From: a virus
Direction: 5' to 3' (one strand)
Virus record (IMG/VR): IMGVR_UViG_3300036401_000325
Span: 1-58,641 of that record
DNA length: 58,641 bases
The position numbers and the translations under genes are program-made. The notes under the pieces were generated by a model, which searched no databases, was not told the origin of the DNA, and saw only the letters and a list, made by a program, of their open reading frames with translations. Positions 23,888-31,992 of the stretch are shown in pieces. The first letter of the stretch is position 1, and every line of letters starts with the position of its first letter.

Positions 23888-24372
23888 TGCCACAACCCAC
23901 TCCTGCGGCACTGGCATGGCCCGCAGCACGGGACCCCACAGCGCGGACATTGGCCAGATACTCGGCGAGCTTGGTCTCGAGCAAGTCTGGTTGCGCGACT
24001 TCTGGTCCGAATACAAGCCGCGCACTTGCGTCGACGTGGAGCCATGATCGCGCCGCACTTACACGAACGCGACTCCGGGCAATGCTCGGCGCACGTTTTC
24101 CATCCGGACATACGTTCCGCGCCGCACCAGCAATACCCGAGCAATCGCATTTCTTGACGAAACAGCCGTGTTCTGTCCGCCCATTCCTGGTTCTTGTTGG
24201 AACTTTTCTTCAGTGCGGCCGAATCTTTTCGGGACTGACTTCGCAAGCGGTCGCGACCCCGCTGCTTTTCTAAGCACGATTCACACAAACGAAGAAAGCT
24301 TTCACGAAGCCCGCAATCCGCGCAAAGTCCCTGCTGGCGTCTCCGCTGCTTGATGTCTCTGCCGGTGCCCAT
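23884..24372 (-). CDS. Cys-rich multi-zinc-ribbon protein
   Basis: 162 aa with about 20 cysteines arranged as repeated pairs: CADC and CESC near residues 17-33, CWC, CAEHC, CKC, CAAC and a C-terminal CPRCGVPCCGPCQC. The spacing suggests three or four zinc knuckles in a Lys/Arg-rich background, so nucleic-acid binding is likely. ATG 24372 overlaps the helicase stop as TGATG; VapE follows by ATGA. Set between two helicases, it may be a replication accessory. No family is recognised. Confidence 0.7.
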   Translation of the reverse strand: MGTGRDIKQRRRQQGLCADCGLRESFLRLCESCLEKQRGRDRLRSQSRKDSAALKKSSNKNQEWADRTRLFRQEMRLLGYCWCGAERMSGWKTCAEHCPESRSCKCGAIMAPRRRKCAACIRTRSRATRLARDQARRVSGQCPRCGVPCCGPCQCRRSGLWQ

Positions 24373-25865
24373 CACTGAGCGGCCTCCTTGGGCTCTGGCG
24401 CTTGACGCTGCACCGGCAGGTAGCTCCATTCCCGCGGCGGCCAAGTGCCAAACATCGCCTTGTAGCGCGCGGCGACGAAGCCCGGCTTGAACGACTTGGC
24501 GGCGGCGACTTGACGGAGCGAGTCATACTCCGCGCGCCTCGCCTGCTCGGGCAATTCGCGAAGCCACGTCTGCGGCGGGTCCGAGGCGAACAGCTTCTTG
24601 TATTGCTTGATGACGAAGTAGAGCGCCCAACCCTTACGCTTACTGAGCTCGCACAGCCGATCGAACTCCGCACGCTTGTGCTCCTCGGGAGTGTCCGCTC
24701 CCGCATAGACGCGGCGGAGCTCGGCCGCGTAGATGCGAACCTCGACCGGCTTCGGCTTCGGGGGCACCCAACCGCACATCGGGCACGCGGGCAGCTTCGT
24801 CGGGTACATGGCCATGCACTCACCGCAGCGCCGGACATCGGACTTGCTACTGAGCGTGATGGCTTTGCCGGTGAGCGAGTACTCGCGGTCTTCGGTTGGG
24901 TACCCGTGGCGGGAGGTCGCGTCCGAGATGTCGAGGAGGAGCGCGTGCTCTTTGCCGGGGTACGGCCGGAGGATGCGGCCGACCATCTGGAGGAACGTGC
25001 TCGCATGGTCCGGGCAGCGCGCCAGGATGCAGGTGCTGGCCGCCGGCACATCGATGCCTTCGGTCATGGTGGCGACGTTGCAGACGACGCGCACTTGGCC
25101 GGTCTGGAACTGCTGCAGGATCTCCGCGCGCTCTGATGCGGGTGTCTTGCCGTCGATGGTCCGCGCTTGGGTGCCAGCGAGACAGAACGCGCGCTCCCAC
25201 TCATTGCTGCGCGCGACGCGATCGAAAAACGCGAACGCGATCGAGCCGGGCGCGTATTTGTTGTACGCCGTGACGGGGTCGCAACTCCACCCCGCGGAAG
25301 CCTTGTCGGGCGGCGGCGCGTAGACGACGCATGGCGCGAGGTGGCCGGCTTGGAGCAGCTCCGAGTAGCTGGCCGCGACAACGAGCGCGGTGAAGATGTC
25401 GCCGAGGCAAGAACCGTCCCGGCGCTCGGGTGTTGCCGTGAGGCCGAGGATCCTTGCTTGGGGATACGCCTCGAGGAATGAGCTCCAGTGCTCGCTGGCT
25501 GCCGCGTAGTGGTGGCACTCATCTAGGACGACGAGCTCCGCGGGCGGGCGGATGTCGCGCGCCAGCAGCGTCTGGATCGTGCAGACTTGCACGGGCGCGG
25601 TCGGGTCCGGCGTGCGCCCCGGGCAGATGACGCCGACGTGAAGTCCGAAGGAACGGAGGCGCTCCGCGGCCTGATCGATGAGCTCGCGGCGGTGCGCGAC
25701 CCAGACGGCGGTATGGCCGCGGACGAGGTAGGCGCCGATCGTGGTCTTGCCGCCGCCGGTCGGACATACCAGGCAGACCGAGCGGTGGCCCGCGTCCCAC
25801 TGCTCATGCGTCTGACGGCAGGCACGGAGCTGGTAGTCGCGGAGGAGTTGGGCGACGGGGGTCAT
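24372..25865 (-). CDS. SF2 DEAD/DEAH-type helicase
   Basis: 497 aa. Motif I is PTGGGKTT (35-42), motif Ia is WVAHRREL, motif II is DECH (115-118), motif III is GLTATP and motif VI is QMVGRILRP. A zinc ribbon follows the helicase core (CGECMAMYPTKLPACPMCG), and the last 110 residues are a helical tail with repeated W-alkyl patterns. RadD/YejH-like helicases have this layout. Coupled to the primase-polymerase gene (ATGA), it probably unwinds DNA in phage replication or recombination. Confidence 0.88.
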   Translation of the reverse strand: MTPVAQLLRDYQLRACRQTHEQWDAGHRSVCLVCPTGGGKTTIGAYLVRGHTAVWVAHRRELIDQAAERLRSFGLHVGVICPGRTPDPTAPVQVCTIQTLLARDIRPPAELVVLDECHHYAAASEHWSSFLEAYPQARILGLTATPERRDGSCLGDIFTALVVAASYSELLQAGHLAPCVVYAPPPDKASAGWSCDPVTAYNKYAPGSIAFAFFDRVARSNEWERAFCLAGTQARTIDGKTPASERAEILQQFQTGQVRVVCNVATMTEGIDVPAASTCILARCPDHASTFLQMVGRILRPYPGKEHALLLDISDATSRHGYPTEDREYSLTGKAITLSSKSDVRRCGECMAMYPTKLPACPMCGWVPPKPKPVEVRIYAAELRRVYAGADTPEEHKRAEFDRLCELSKRKGWALYFVIKQYKKLFASDPPQTWLRELPEQARRAEYDSLRQVAAAKSFKPGFVAARYKAMFGTWPPREWSYLPVQRQAPEPKEAAQ

Positions 25866-26686
25866 CCTGCGCGCCTCCGTTCCAGCAACCAGCCAACGCT
25901 CCCGTCGCTGCCGAGCGTTTCTCGAATCTTGCGTTTCAGATCCGCGTCGCTCCAGGGCGGCTCGCACGTTCGGTTCCATTCCGAGAGCACCGCGAATGCT
26001 TCGTCTTCGCGCAGCGCAAACCCTCGCGCGATGACGGCGGCCGCGCGGATCGTCGCATCGTGTCCGCCCTGACCGCTCACCGCGCCGGGGATATGACCCG
26101 CATACCGCCTAGCCCGCGCAACCCGGTCGATATCAGCGAATCGCGAAACGTCAACTGGCGCGCGAGTCGGCTCCGGCTTCCGCTTGATCGACACGATGAG
26201 ATCAAGCAGCCACTGCGGGGCCGCAGCGATCTCGCAGTCTGTCGGCTTCACTCTCCACCGGTACGGACCGGACTTGTTCACGCTCGGCGGCAAAAGCACG
26301 TAGCCGCGCGAGCCGCCCTTGATGTCGATGCCATCGACGAGCTTGCCGAGCGGGATCGCATCAAGCACGTTGTCATGCTCGAAATAGAGGTGAAGGCCCC
26401 CGCTTCCCGTGAGTGCTTCCCACGTTCGCGGGAACTCCCCATGCTTCTCTCGCCATTCGCCGAGCACCCGATCGCCGCCATTCCGTGGATCGACGTCCAC
26501 CACGAAGAACCAATCGCATACGGTCCCGACGTTCGCTTCCGGGTGAGCGCCCCACCATCGGCGGATCTGCGCCGGGTCCTTCGTCGCATCCTTGAACCCG
26601 TGCGGCGAGAGCGGGACCTTGTCGCGGGAAAGCGGATGCACCGAGAAGCCGATGCGGCGCGGGTACCAAAGGGCAGCGCGGATCAC
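25862..26686 (-). CDS. Bifunctional primase-polymerase (AEP/PrimPol type)
   Basis: 274 aa. The archaeo-eukaryotic primase core is shown by FFVVDVDPRNGG (metal-binding DxD), a preceding KDPAQIRRWWGAHPEANVGT, TGSGGLHLYFEHD (sHxH-like region) and DIKGGSRGYVLLPPS. The C-terminal 90 residues (DATIRAAAVIARGFAL; EWNRTCEPPWSDADLKRKI) are the PriCT-like helical tail often seen in phage PrimPols. The start is GTG 26686 (GTGA). It supplies primers, and possibly the only visible polymerase, for phage replication. Confidence 0.88.
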   Translation of the reverse strand: MIRAALWYPRRIGFSVHPLSRDKVPLSPHGFKDATKDPAQIRRWWGAHPEANVGTVCDWFFVVDVDPRNGGDRVLGEWREKHGEFPRTWEALTGSGGLHLYFEHDNVLDAIPLGKLVDGIDIKGGSRGYVLLPPSVNKSGPYRWRVKPTDCEIAAAPQWLLDLIVSIKRKPEPTRAPVDVSRFADIDRVARARRYAGHIPGAVSGQGGHDATIRAAAVIARGFALREDEAFAVLSEWNRTCEPPWSDADLKRKIRETLGSDGSVGWLLERRRAG

Positions 26687-27090
26687 TCGTGCGCTCCCAT
26701 CCGCGCGCGAGCAATTGCGCCGCGGGCTTCCTCGACAGAACGCACCACGCAAGCGAATCCGCCCATGCGGATCACCATGCGCCGCCACTTCTCCTGATCG
26801 TCAGTGAGGCGGCCAGTCGGAGTTTTGCACTCCAGGCTAATCAGGCGCCCGAGCGGGTGCAGAATGCCAATGATATCAGCCGACCCTGGCAGTAGCCCAT
26901 AGCGCACCTTCGCTCCGCCCTGGAACGAGGCGACACCGACGTTGTTGCGGAACAATTTGACATCGGCTTCCAGCCCGAGTGCCGCCATGATCCCGGCTTG
27001 GATGCCGGATTCGGCGCGTTTCCTGCGCTTCCGGACAGGGTGCGCTTCCGTTCCGTCTTGCGCTCGCGCCCGCTCAGCTACATTCTGCAA
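26683..27090 (-). CDS. VRR-NUC domain nuclease
   Basis: 135 aa. The family is a PD-(D/E)xK-type nuclease. The core here is FRNNVGVASFQGGAKVRYGL, then LLPGSADIIGIL (catalytic Asp), LISLECKTPTGRL (ExK) and DDQEKWRRMVIRMGG with a final helix. The arrangement is complete. Upstream, a Lys/Arg-rich N-terminus precedes the domain. It is often next to phage SF2 helicases and PrimPol as here; it probably resolves or trims replication intermediates. Confidence 0.88.
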   Translation of the reverse strand: MQNVAERARAQDGTEAHPVRKRRKRAESGIQAGIMAALGLEADVKLFRNNVGVASFQGGAKVRYGLLPGSADIIGILHPLGRLISLECKTPTGRLTDDQEKWRRMVIRMGGFACVVRSVEEARGAIARARMGAHE

Positions 27091-27296
27091 TTGACACCGC
27101 TTTCTCTGCTCAGGGAATTCGACGTCACCGCACCGGGCAGCATTGGCGTGCTGCTCGGTGCAACTATGGGGTATAGCGGCTGGAGTGGGATAGCGCTAGT
27201 CCGTACTAGCGCCCTCCGCATCCTCTGCGCAGCCCGCCACGCGGCTTGCAGGCTCAGAACGCAGGCGCGGATTGCGGCGTGGTCGGTGGGGGTCAC
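27078..27296 (-). CDS. Small basic hypothetical protein
   Basis: 72 aa between the sliding clamp and the nuclease. The start at 27296 overlaps the clamp stop, and the end overlaps the VRR-NUC start by 13 nt. It is Arg/Ala-rich (ACVLSLQAAWRAAQRMRRAL). There is no recognised family; it may only serve coupling. Confidence 0.45.
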   Translation of the reverse strand: MTPTDHAAIRACVLSLQAAWRAAQRMRRALVRTSAIPLQPLYPIVAPSSTPMLPGAVTSNSLSRESGVNCRM

Positions 27297-28366
27297 GCTG
27301 CCGCCAATCTCGGGTCCATCGGCGCGATCGTTGCTAGGTAGTTGCCGCTCCGAACTGTGATGACGGTGTCGCCAATGTTCAACGCGATCTCACCCGACAG
27401 ACCCTTCAGCGCTGCCCCGAAACGGGCCGGGTCAATGAACGAGATCCGTTCACCGTCACACCGACACGACACTTCATCTTCTGCGTGGCTTCCGTTCGCA
27501 GCGGCCCATAGCGACAGACCTTCGCGCGCCGTCGTTAGTCGCAAGTGTGGGGCGCCGGCTCCGACGATTGCGACCGATTCTCGTAGCGTTTCCGCGTCAG
27601 CAAGAACCGAAACACCGTCCGCAACTTGGTCGACCCACTTCCGCACGTCGACCGCCGCAAGCAGCTCGTTCTCTCGGCGTGAGACACTGACCGTTGCCCC
27701 ATCAAGCGTCACGAAGATGCGCTCGTCGGTGACGGACACTTTGACGCTTTCGTCCGTGTCGAATGTCGAGACGAGGATCGGCACCATGGATGACGGAATC
27801 TGTGCGCTGAACTCGGCGCCTTTCTCGATTGGTCGAGAGTCGATCGCGGCCCCGCGTCCATCCGAGGCCATCGCCTCTATCTCGTTTCCGGTCTGCCGAA
27901 TCAAGACACCGTTCTTCGGGTCCTGGTCTGCGTGCATGGTGTGTGAGACGCGCCGAATCAGGGATGCGAGCAGCGATCCTTTTACCTTCCGGGCCTTGCC
28001 GGCGATGGCCGGGATCTGCGGTGCGTCCGTGCCCGGCAGCGTTGCGATGCTGAACTTTCGTCGTCCTCCGCTGACCATCAGCGCGTCATCCGCAATCGCC
28101 AGCGTGATCCCGTCACCCGCCACTGCGTTGGCCGCCCTAAGCAACGCTTGGGAATCAACCATCACATCGCATTCCCCGTGCAGCTCTATGGGGCAGCGCT
28201 CCCCTCTAACGTCCAGTGACAGGATTGTCGAATAATAGTGAATCGACCCGCCAGCCGTGAATAGCCGAACCTTGCCGGAGCTCGGCGTCACGGCGCGACG
28301 GTCCGTGACAAGCGCACACCGAGCGAGCGCATCGATCAGGGACTCACGATTCAGGACGGCCCTCAT
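27293..28366 (-). CDS. dnaN: DNA polymerase sliding clamp (beta)
   Basis: 357 aa, close to the usual 366-380. The clamp encircles DNA and tethers polymerase. Typical marks: the three-domain length; GGRRKFSIATLPGTDAPQIP in domain 2; VRKWVDQVADG; and a C-terminus reading NYLATIAPMDPRL, the near-universal end of beta clamps. Other family positions differ, as expected for a phage copy. It is surprising next to a PrimPol with no visible replicative polymerase; it may recruit the host polymerase III. Confidence 0.9.
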   Translation of the reverse strand: MRAVLNRESLIDALARCALVTDRRAVTPSSGKVRLFTAGGSIHYYSTILSLDVRGERCPIELHGECDVMVDSQALLRAANAVAGDGITLAIADDALMVSGGRRKFSIATLPGTDAPQIPAIAGKARKVKGSLLASLIRRVSHTMHADQDPKNGVLIRQTGNEIEAMASDGRGAAIDSRPIEKGAEFSAQIPSSMVPILVSTFDTDESVKVSVTDERIFVTLDGATVSVSRRENELLAAVDVRKWVDQVADGVSVLADAETLRESVAIVGAGAPHLRLTTAREGLSLWAAANGSHAEDEVSCRCDGERISFIDPARFGAALKGLSGEIALNIGDTVITVRSGNYLATIAPMDPRLAAA

Positions 28367-28557
28367 TCTACCGCGACCCCTTGGTCGAGCAGTTTGCGCT
28401 CCTGGAATCGGACGGCGGTTTCGAGGTCTGCTTTCTGATCGCTAGCGAGCCCGCTGACGTAAGCCGCCGCGTCCTTGCCTTGCTGCGCGAGCTTCGTCGC
28501 TCGGACCATATGACGCGAGCCAAGCGCCACCGTTTTCATGTTGAAATGCTCTTTCAT
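28363..28557 (-). CDS. Small hypothetical protein upstream of clamp
   Basis: 64 aa (MKEHFNMKTVALGSRHMVRA and onward), charged and helical, with a second ATG at 28539. The stop overlaps the clamp start. It lies 2 nt after the methyltransferase gene. The function is unknown. Confidence 0.5.
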   Translation of the reverse strand: MKEHFNMKTVALGSRHMVRATKLAQQGKDAAAYVSGLASDQKADLETAVRFQERKLLDQGVAVE

Positions 28558-28559
28558 GA

Positions 28560-29375
28560 TCAGCCTCCAAATAGTTGCAGGGTCGTTTGTCCGAGACGGG
28601 ATTCTTTGAGCGAAAGCCCTTGCTCTTCGGCGCGGAGGCGTTCGCGGGCGGTCTCGGCCATCTCGGGACGCATCTCAAAACCAATGAACCGGCAATCGCG
28701 CTTCAGCGCCGCATGCCCGGTCGTTCCTGACCCGCACGTCAAGTCAACAACGAGGTCGCCCGCTTGTGAGTAGTCGTCGAGGATCTCCAGCATGAGAGGG
28801 AGCGGCTTCTGTGCCTCGTTCAACCGTGAGCCCTGTTGTCCCTTCCGATTCGCAACGATTGGATGCGTATAATGCGCGCGCTTTCCGCCACCGTTCCAGC
28901 TGCGCGGCTTGTTCCGCGTGAGCGTGATCGCCTCAAAGGCAGGTGACGGGTAGTTGCCGTGGAAGGCCGGTGCGCCACCGAGCCGATCCCAAAAGTTAGT
29001 CCGCACATAGTCCATGCCGCGCGCCTGGAGCGACATCTTCCAGAGCCACGCGGACTCCGTATCTGAGAACGTCAGGCACCAGTGCTTGGTGATTCGGGCC
29101 ATGATGGTGGCGAGGCGGCGACGAGCGGTAGCGGTGAGGTACTCGAAGTTCAGATCGACGACGCGACGGGTGCGGCACTCAAACTCGACAACATCTGGAG
29201 CCTCGGAGCGTTTCGCGGAACGGACATTCTCATGCACGCGGGCGGAATATGGCGGATCGCTGCACGTAATCTCCGCCGTACCGTCCGGGATAGCAGCGGC
29301 AAGATCCCACGCGAGGCCCGTCACGACACACCACGTCGCCTCGCCCGCCAACACTTGCTCAATCGTCCCTTCCAT
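28560..29375 (-). CDS. DNA adenine-N6 / cytosine-N4 methyltransferase
   Basis: 271 aa. The catalytic motif IV is SDPPYS near residue 39 and the SAM-binding motif I is DLTCGSGTTG near 220, so motif IV precedes motif I as in the beta class. QQGSRLNEAQKPLPLMLEIL (motif X region) is just before motif I. There is no nearby restriction gene, so it is probably an orphan enzyme for host-restriction avoidance or regulation. The start ATG 29375 directly follows the TAG of a tiny membrane gene. Confidence 0.88.
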   Translation of the reverse strand: MEGTIEQVLAGEATWCVVTGLAWDLAAAIPDGTAEITCSDPPYSARVHENVRSAKRSEAPDVVEFECRTRRVVDLNFEYLTATARRRLATIMARITKHWCLTFSDTESAWLWKMSLQARGMDYVRTNFWDRLGGAPAFHGNYPSPAFEAITLTRNKPRSWNGGGKRAHYTHPIVANRKGQQGSRLNEAQKPLPLMLEILDDYSQAGDLVVDLTCGSGTTGHAALKRDCRFIGFEMRPEMAETARERLRAEEQGLSLKESRLGQTTLQLFGG

Positions 29376-29474
29376 CTACCGCCTCCCCCCAACATCCCGC
29401 CACCCAAGCCGAAACCCGCACGGGCCAAGGACGGCAAAGAGGAAGGCGAGCGTGCCGATGAAGCGGCGGATCAT
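29376..29474 (-). CDS. Tiny single-span membrane protein
   Basis: 32 aa: MIRRFIGTLAFLFAVLGPCG, then FRLGWRDVGGRR. Arg residues flank one hydrophobic segment. ATG 29474 overlaps the stop of the 29767 gene (ATGA), and its TAG is immediately followed by the methyltransferase ATG. Coupling at both ends supports it in spite of its size. The role is unknown. Confidence 0.5.
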   Translation of the reverse strand: MIRRFIGTLAFLFAVLGPCGFRLGWRDVGGRR

Positions 29475-29767
29475 TCGTCCCCCGGAATCGTCGGGAGCTC
29501 ACACCGCGTTGCTGCCTCTGGTAATCCCTCAAACGACACCGCCAGCGGCAACTCACCGCGAGCCAGCAGCGCGCCAGCTTCGGCGATGGGGATGGTGTCG
29601 GCGATGAAGGGAGGCGGCAGCGTGTCGACCCTTTCCTCCTTCAACCGCCTGACCCGCATGTGCCAGTGAACCTCTTGCGCGATGTGGGCAGCGAGTAGGG
29701 CGCGCTCTTCGTCGTTGAGAGGGAGGGTTGACTCCGCCATGGCTCGCAGAAAGTCGGGCGAGTTCAT
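29471..29767 (-). CDS. Hypothetical protein
   Basis: 98 aa, an N-terminal helical region (RAMAESTLPLNDEERALLAA; QEVHWHMRVRRLKEE) followed by a Pro-rich acidic C-terminus ending in PTIPGDE. It is coupled to two tiny membrane-protein genes on either side. The function is unknown. Confidence 0.55.
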   Translation of the reverse strand: MNSPDFLRAMAESTLPLNDEERALLAAHIAQEVHWHMRVRRLKEERVDTLPPPFIADTIPIAEAGALLARGELPLAVSFEGLPEAATRCELPTIPGDE

Positions 29768-29898
29768 CGGAACACCATCCCGATAACGATCACCGCAACG
29801 AACAGGCAAAGCAGGATGAGGTCTCGACGATCCGAATCGTTATGCGCGTTCGGCGGCCCCTCCGAAAAGATGTACTTGGTGAACAGAATTGTTTTCAT
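29764..29898 (-). CDS. Tiny membrane protein
   Basis: 44 aa: a polar N-terminal half (MKTILFTKYIFSEGPPNAHN), then DSDRRD and one strongly hydrophobic span (LILLCLFVAVIVIGMVF). Both ends overlap neighbours by ATGA. It is probably anchored in the inner membrane with the N-terminus inside. The role is unknown. Confidence 0.55.
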   Translation of the reverse strand: MKTILFTKYIFSEGPPNAHNDSDRRDLILLCLFVAVIVIGMVFR

Positions 29899-30401
29899 AG
29901 GTCAGCTCCCATCGGCATCGGTTTCGCGTCCGCCCGGAGATAGAGCGGGTGTTGCGGCGAACCGTCCTTGTTGAGTTTCAGTGCATGGACGGCGATGTCG
30001 TACGCTTGAACCTCGGCGATCGTTTTCTTGCCCAGGAAGCCGCCAAGCTTCCCAAAGCCAGCCACCACGATCGCCGCCTGGTCCGCTTGCTCGCGGATGT
30101 GCCGGAAGTTGTCCGGACCTACGGCGACGGGATCGGGTGGAACCTTCTTCGGGTCCGTCTCACGCCACGCGCGAACGTTGACGACGCGGCACCAGCCGTA
30201 ACCCCAGCGTTGCGCGTAGGAGATGCAGCGAGCGACCGTTGGATCCGTTTGTTCAGCCGTTGCCGTGCTCGGATTCGCGAGGATGAAGAGCGCATAACGT
30301 TCGTCGTCGAGCCCGGTGGGCCACGCGAGAACGTAGCGGTACCGCTTGCACTCCGAAAAGATGGCCCAGGGTTTGGGCTCGCCACCGAAGAGGGAGCTCA
30401 T
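29895..30401 (-). CDS. DUF1643 domain protein
   Basis: 168 aa. The DUF1643 pattern is clear: YALFILANPSTATAEQTDPT, then CISYAQRWGYGWCRVVNV, RAWRETDPKKVP and AIVVAGFGKLGG. The biochemical function of the family is not established; it is common in phage accessory regions. Coupled on both sides (ATGA). Confidence 0.8.
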   Translation of the reverse strand: MSSLFGGEPKPWAIFSECKRYRYVLAWPTGLDDERYALFILANPSTATAEQTDPTVARCISYAQRWGYGWCRVVNVRAWRETDPKKVPPDPVAVGPDNFRHIREQADQAAIVVAGFGKLGGFLGKKTIAEVQAYDIAVHALKLNKDGSPQHPLYLRADAKPMPMGADL

Positions 30402-30643
30402 CGTTTCCTTTCCTCCCGTTCCCGTTCCTCAAACATCCGTTTTCCTCGCGCGAGGAGGGTCGCGACCCGCACGCCGTTGACGGCGCGGACGCCAGAGGGA
30501 TTGCCGGAGACGAATCGCTCATCGGCGGAGCGGAACGGCGTTCGCGCATGCCGACGCGAATCAATCTCGGCTGCCGCAAGAACGCTTGCGGCTACCTCGC
30601 GTTCGAGACTGCTTGGGCGGGCGTTGCGATAGAAGCCGCTCAT
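30398..30643 (-). CDS. Small hypothetical protein
   Basis: 81 aa from ATG 30643 (MSGFYRNARPSSLEREVAAS), mostly charged helix, ending in an Arg/Glu-rich stretch (FEEREREERKR). Coupled to the transglycosylase-like gene and to DUF1643. The function is unknown. Confidence 0.5.
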   Translation of the reverse strand: MSGFYRNARPSSLEREVAASVLAAAEIDSRRHARTPFRSADERFVSGNPSGVRAVNGVRVATLLARGKRMFEEREREERKR

Positions 30644-31194
30644 GTCGGTTCCCCCGCTTTCACCATCCACAGTTTCCGCCTGACCCGTTCCCACATGACC
30701 GCACGCTCCCGACTCTTCTTCGTCGGCATGCAGTTCCCGGCACCGCTGCCGTACGCGGCGATTGCGCGCTCAGCGTCACCAACCGTCAGCAGCGACGAGT
30801 GCGAGCACATGTACGTCGCGGAACGGAGCACCCGGAGCGCGTCACGTGCCGCTCGAGTCGTCGCCGGCAAGTCGGTCCCGCCGATCGTGTCCCAGTCGCG
30901 GACGAGACCGGAGCGATGAAGCTGAAAGAGCGAGCGAGCTCGGCCGTGGTCCTGCGTCCAGACCGGATGCTTGAGACCGGCGTGGATGAGTGGGTCTAGG
31001 CGGGACTCTTCGTATGCGATGACGATGAGGCCGGCCGCTTCCTCGGGAGTGCGGCTCACATCGTCGATGGCGAGCGCGATGACGTCAAGACGAGCGGCGC
31101 GAACATCGGCCGGCTCGGGAGCGTAACCGCGCGGGGTGACGCTGACGGGGAGCGCGGAGAGGATCGCGAAGATGGCGGCGTGGAGAGAGGTCAT
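30640..31194 (-). CDS. Secreted lytic transglycosylase-like enzyme
   Basis: 184 aa. A hydrophobic N-terminus (SLHAAIFAILSALPVSVTP) looks like a signal peptide. IVIAYEESRLDPLIHAG provides the SLT-type catalytic Glu (usual pattern ESxxxP), followed by DHGRARSLFQLHRSG in place of the G-x-MQ motif, and an AIAAYGSGAGNC tail similar to AYNAGxG. It cuts peptidoglycan. It is placed in the replication/accessory operon, far from the amidase at 48982; it could be an endolysin, or a host-wall enzyme acting earlier. Confidence 0.68.
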   Translation of the reverse strand: MTSLHAAIFAILSALPVSVTPRGYAPEPADVRAARLDVIALAIDDVSRTPEEAAGLIVIAYEESRLDPLIHAGLKHPVWTQDHGRARSLFQLHRSGLVRDWDTIGGTDLPATTRAARDALRVLRSATYMCSHSSLLTVGDAERAIAAYGSGAGNCMPTKKSRERAVMWERVRRKLWMVKAGEPT

Positions 31195-31628
31195 GGCGAT
31201 CCTTCCTTCCGCCACAGCGCCACAGCGCGCCGGATGCACGCCTCGCTTACCGAGGCATCGACGTAGCCGCCATCGGGCCAGAAATAGCGGCGCTCTTCGT
31301 AGAACCACGCCTTCGGATCGAAAACGTCGTCACTGCCGAGCGGCGCGACCGAGAACGACCAGCCGGCGCCACGCGATCGGTAATAGACCTCACGTCCGTC
31401 GATCGCGCCCTCGGCCTGCACGGGGCACATGCCGCCGAATTGGAGATCGATGCCGTCACCGAGAACGTGGCCGCACGTTGGGCCCATGAGCACCGGGCGA
31501 GCGCCGCGGGAGAGGAAGCCCCAAGCGTTCTCAAGCGGGGAGCGCACTCGGAATGGGAGCTTGAGCCAGAGGCAGTAGGCGCGAGCCCAGATGCGGAGGC
31601 GAAGTGGATAGCGGGTGAGATCAGCCAA
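31191..31628 (-). CDS. Hypothetical protein, Trp/Tyr-rich
   Basis: 145 aa from the TTG at 31628, overlapping the previous stop; a shorter GTG start is possible. It has an Arg/Trp-rich N-terminus (LRLRIWARAYCLWLKLPFRV) and an ordered middle (GPTCGHVLGDGIDLQFGGMC; GREVYYRSRGAGWSFSVAPL). The function is unknown. Confidence 0.5.
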   Translation of the reverse strand: MADLTRYPLRLRIWARAYCLWLKLPFRVRSPLENAWGFLSRGARPVLMGPTCGHVLGDGIDLQFGGMCPVQAEGAIDGREVYYRSRGAGWSFSVAPLGSDDVFDPKAWFYEERRYFWPDGGYVDASVSEACIRRAVALWRKEGSP

Positions 31629-31818
31629 GGACGGCCTCCTCACTGTCGAGCTCGGCGATGGCGGAGTCGACGCGGAAGAGGAGCGTCCGAAGCGCGGCTC
31701 GGGCGTCCTCCCGCTCGTCAACGAGTTCGAGGTAGGCGCGCGCCAGCCTGCGGGCCTTCGCGTTCTTGCCGACCTTCGCGACCCGGCGGGCGAAGACGGA
31801 GAGCTCGAGCGGGGTCAT
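31621..31818 (-). CDS. Small helical hypothetical protein
   Basis: 65 aa (MTPLELSVFARRVAKVGKNA, then RRLARAYLELVDEREDARAA), helical and charged. It is the first gene of the operon after the integrase terminator. The function is unknown. Confidence 0.5.
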   Translation of the reverse strand: MTPLELSVFARRVAKVGKNAKARRLARAYLELVDEREDARAALRTLLFRVDSAIAELDSEEAVLG

Positions 31819-31911
31819 GCTGCACCTCGGAGCGCCGGAAGTCCCAAGGCCGACCAGGCGAGGGCGGCCGAGACGCGGGCGGCGGTGAGGGAGCGGAGGG
31901 CCCTACGGACG

Positions 31912-31945
31912 AAAAATCCCCCCGAGCCGATCCCTTTCGGGGGAT
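31912..31945 (-). terminator. Rho-independent terminator downstream of integrase
   Basis: On the minus strand ATCCCCCGA pairs with TCGGGGGGAT around AAGGGATCGGC and is followed directly by TTTTT. It would end integrase transcripts just past the attP candidate. Confidence 0.65.
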
Positions 31946-31992
31946 GGTTCGGGGGGTGCCCGTTCGTTACCGCTGCTTTTTCTGCCCGATCA

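Noticed and set aside
28560-29375. A restriction-modification system
   Set aside because: No restriction endonuclease or specificity subunit is adjacent to either methyltransferase; the HNH, GIY-YIG and VRR-NUC proteins are distant and of other types.
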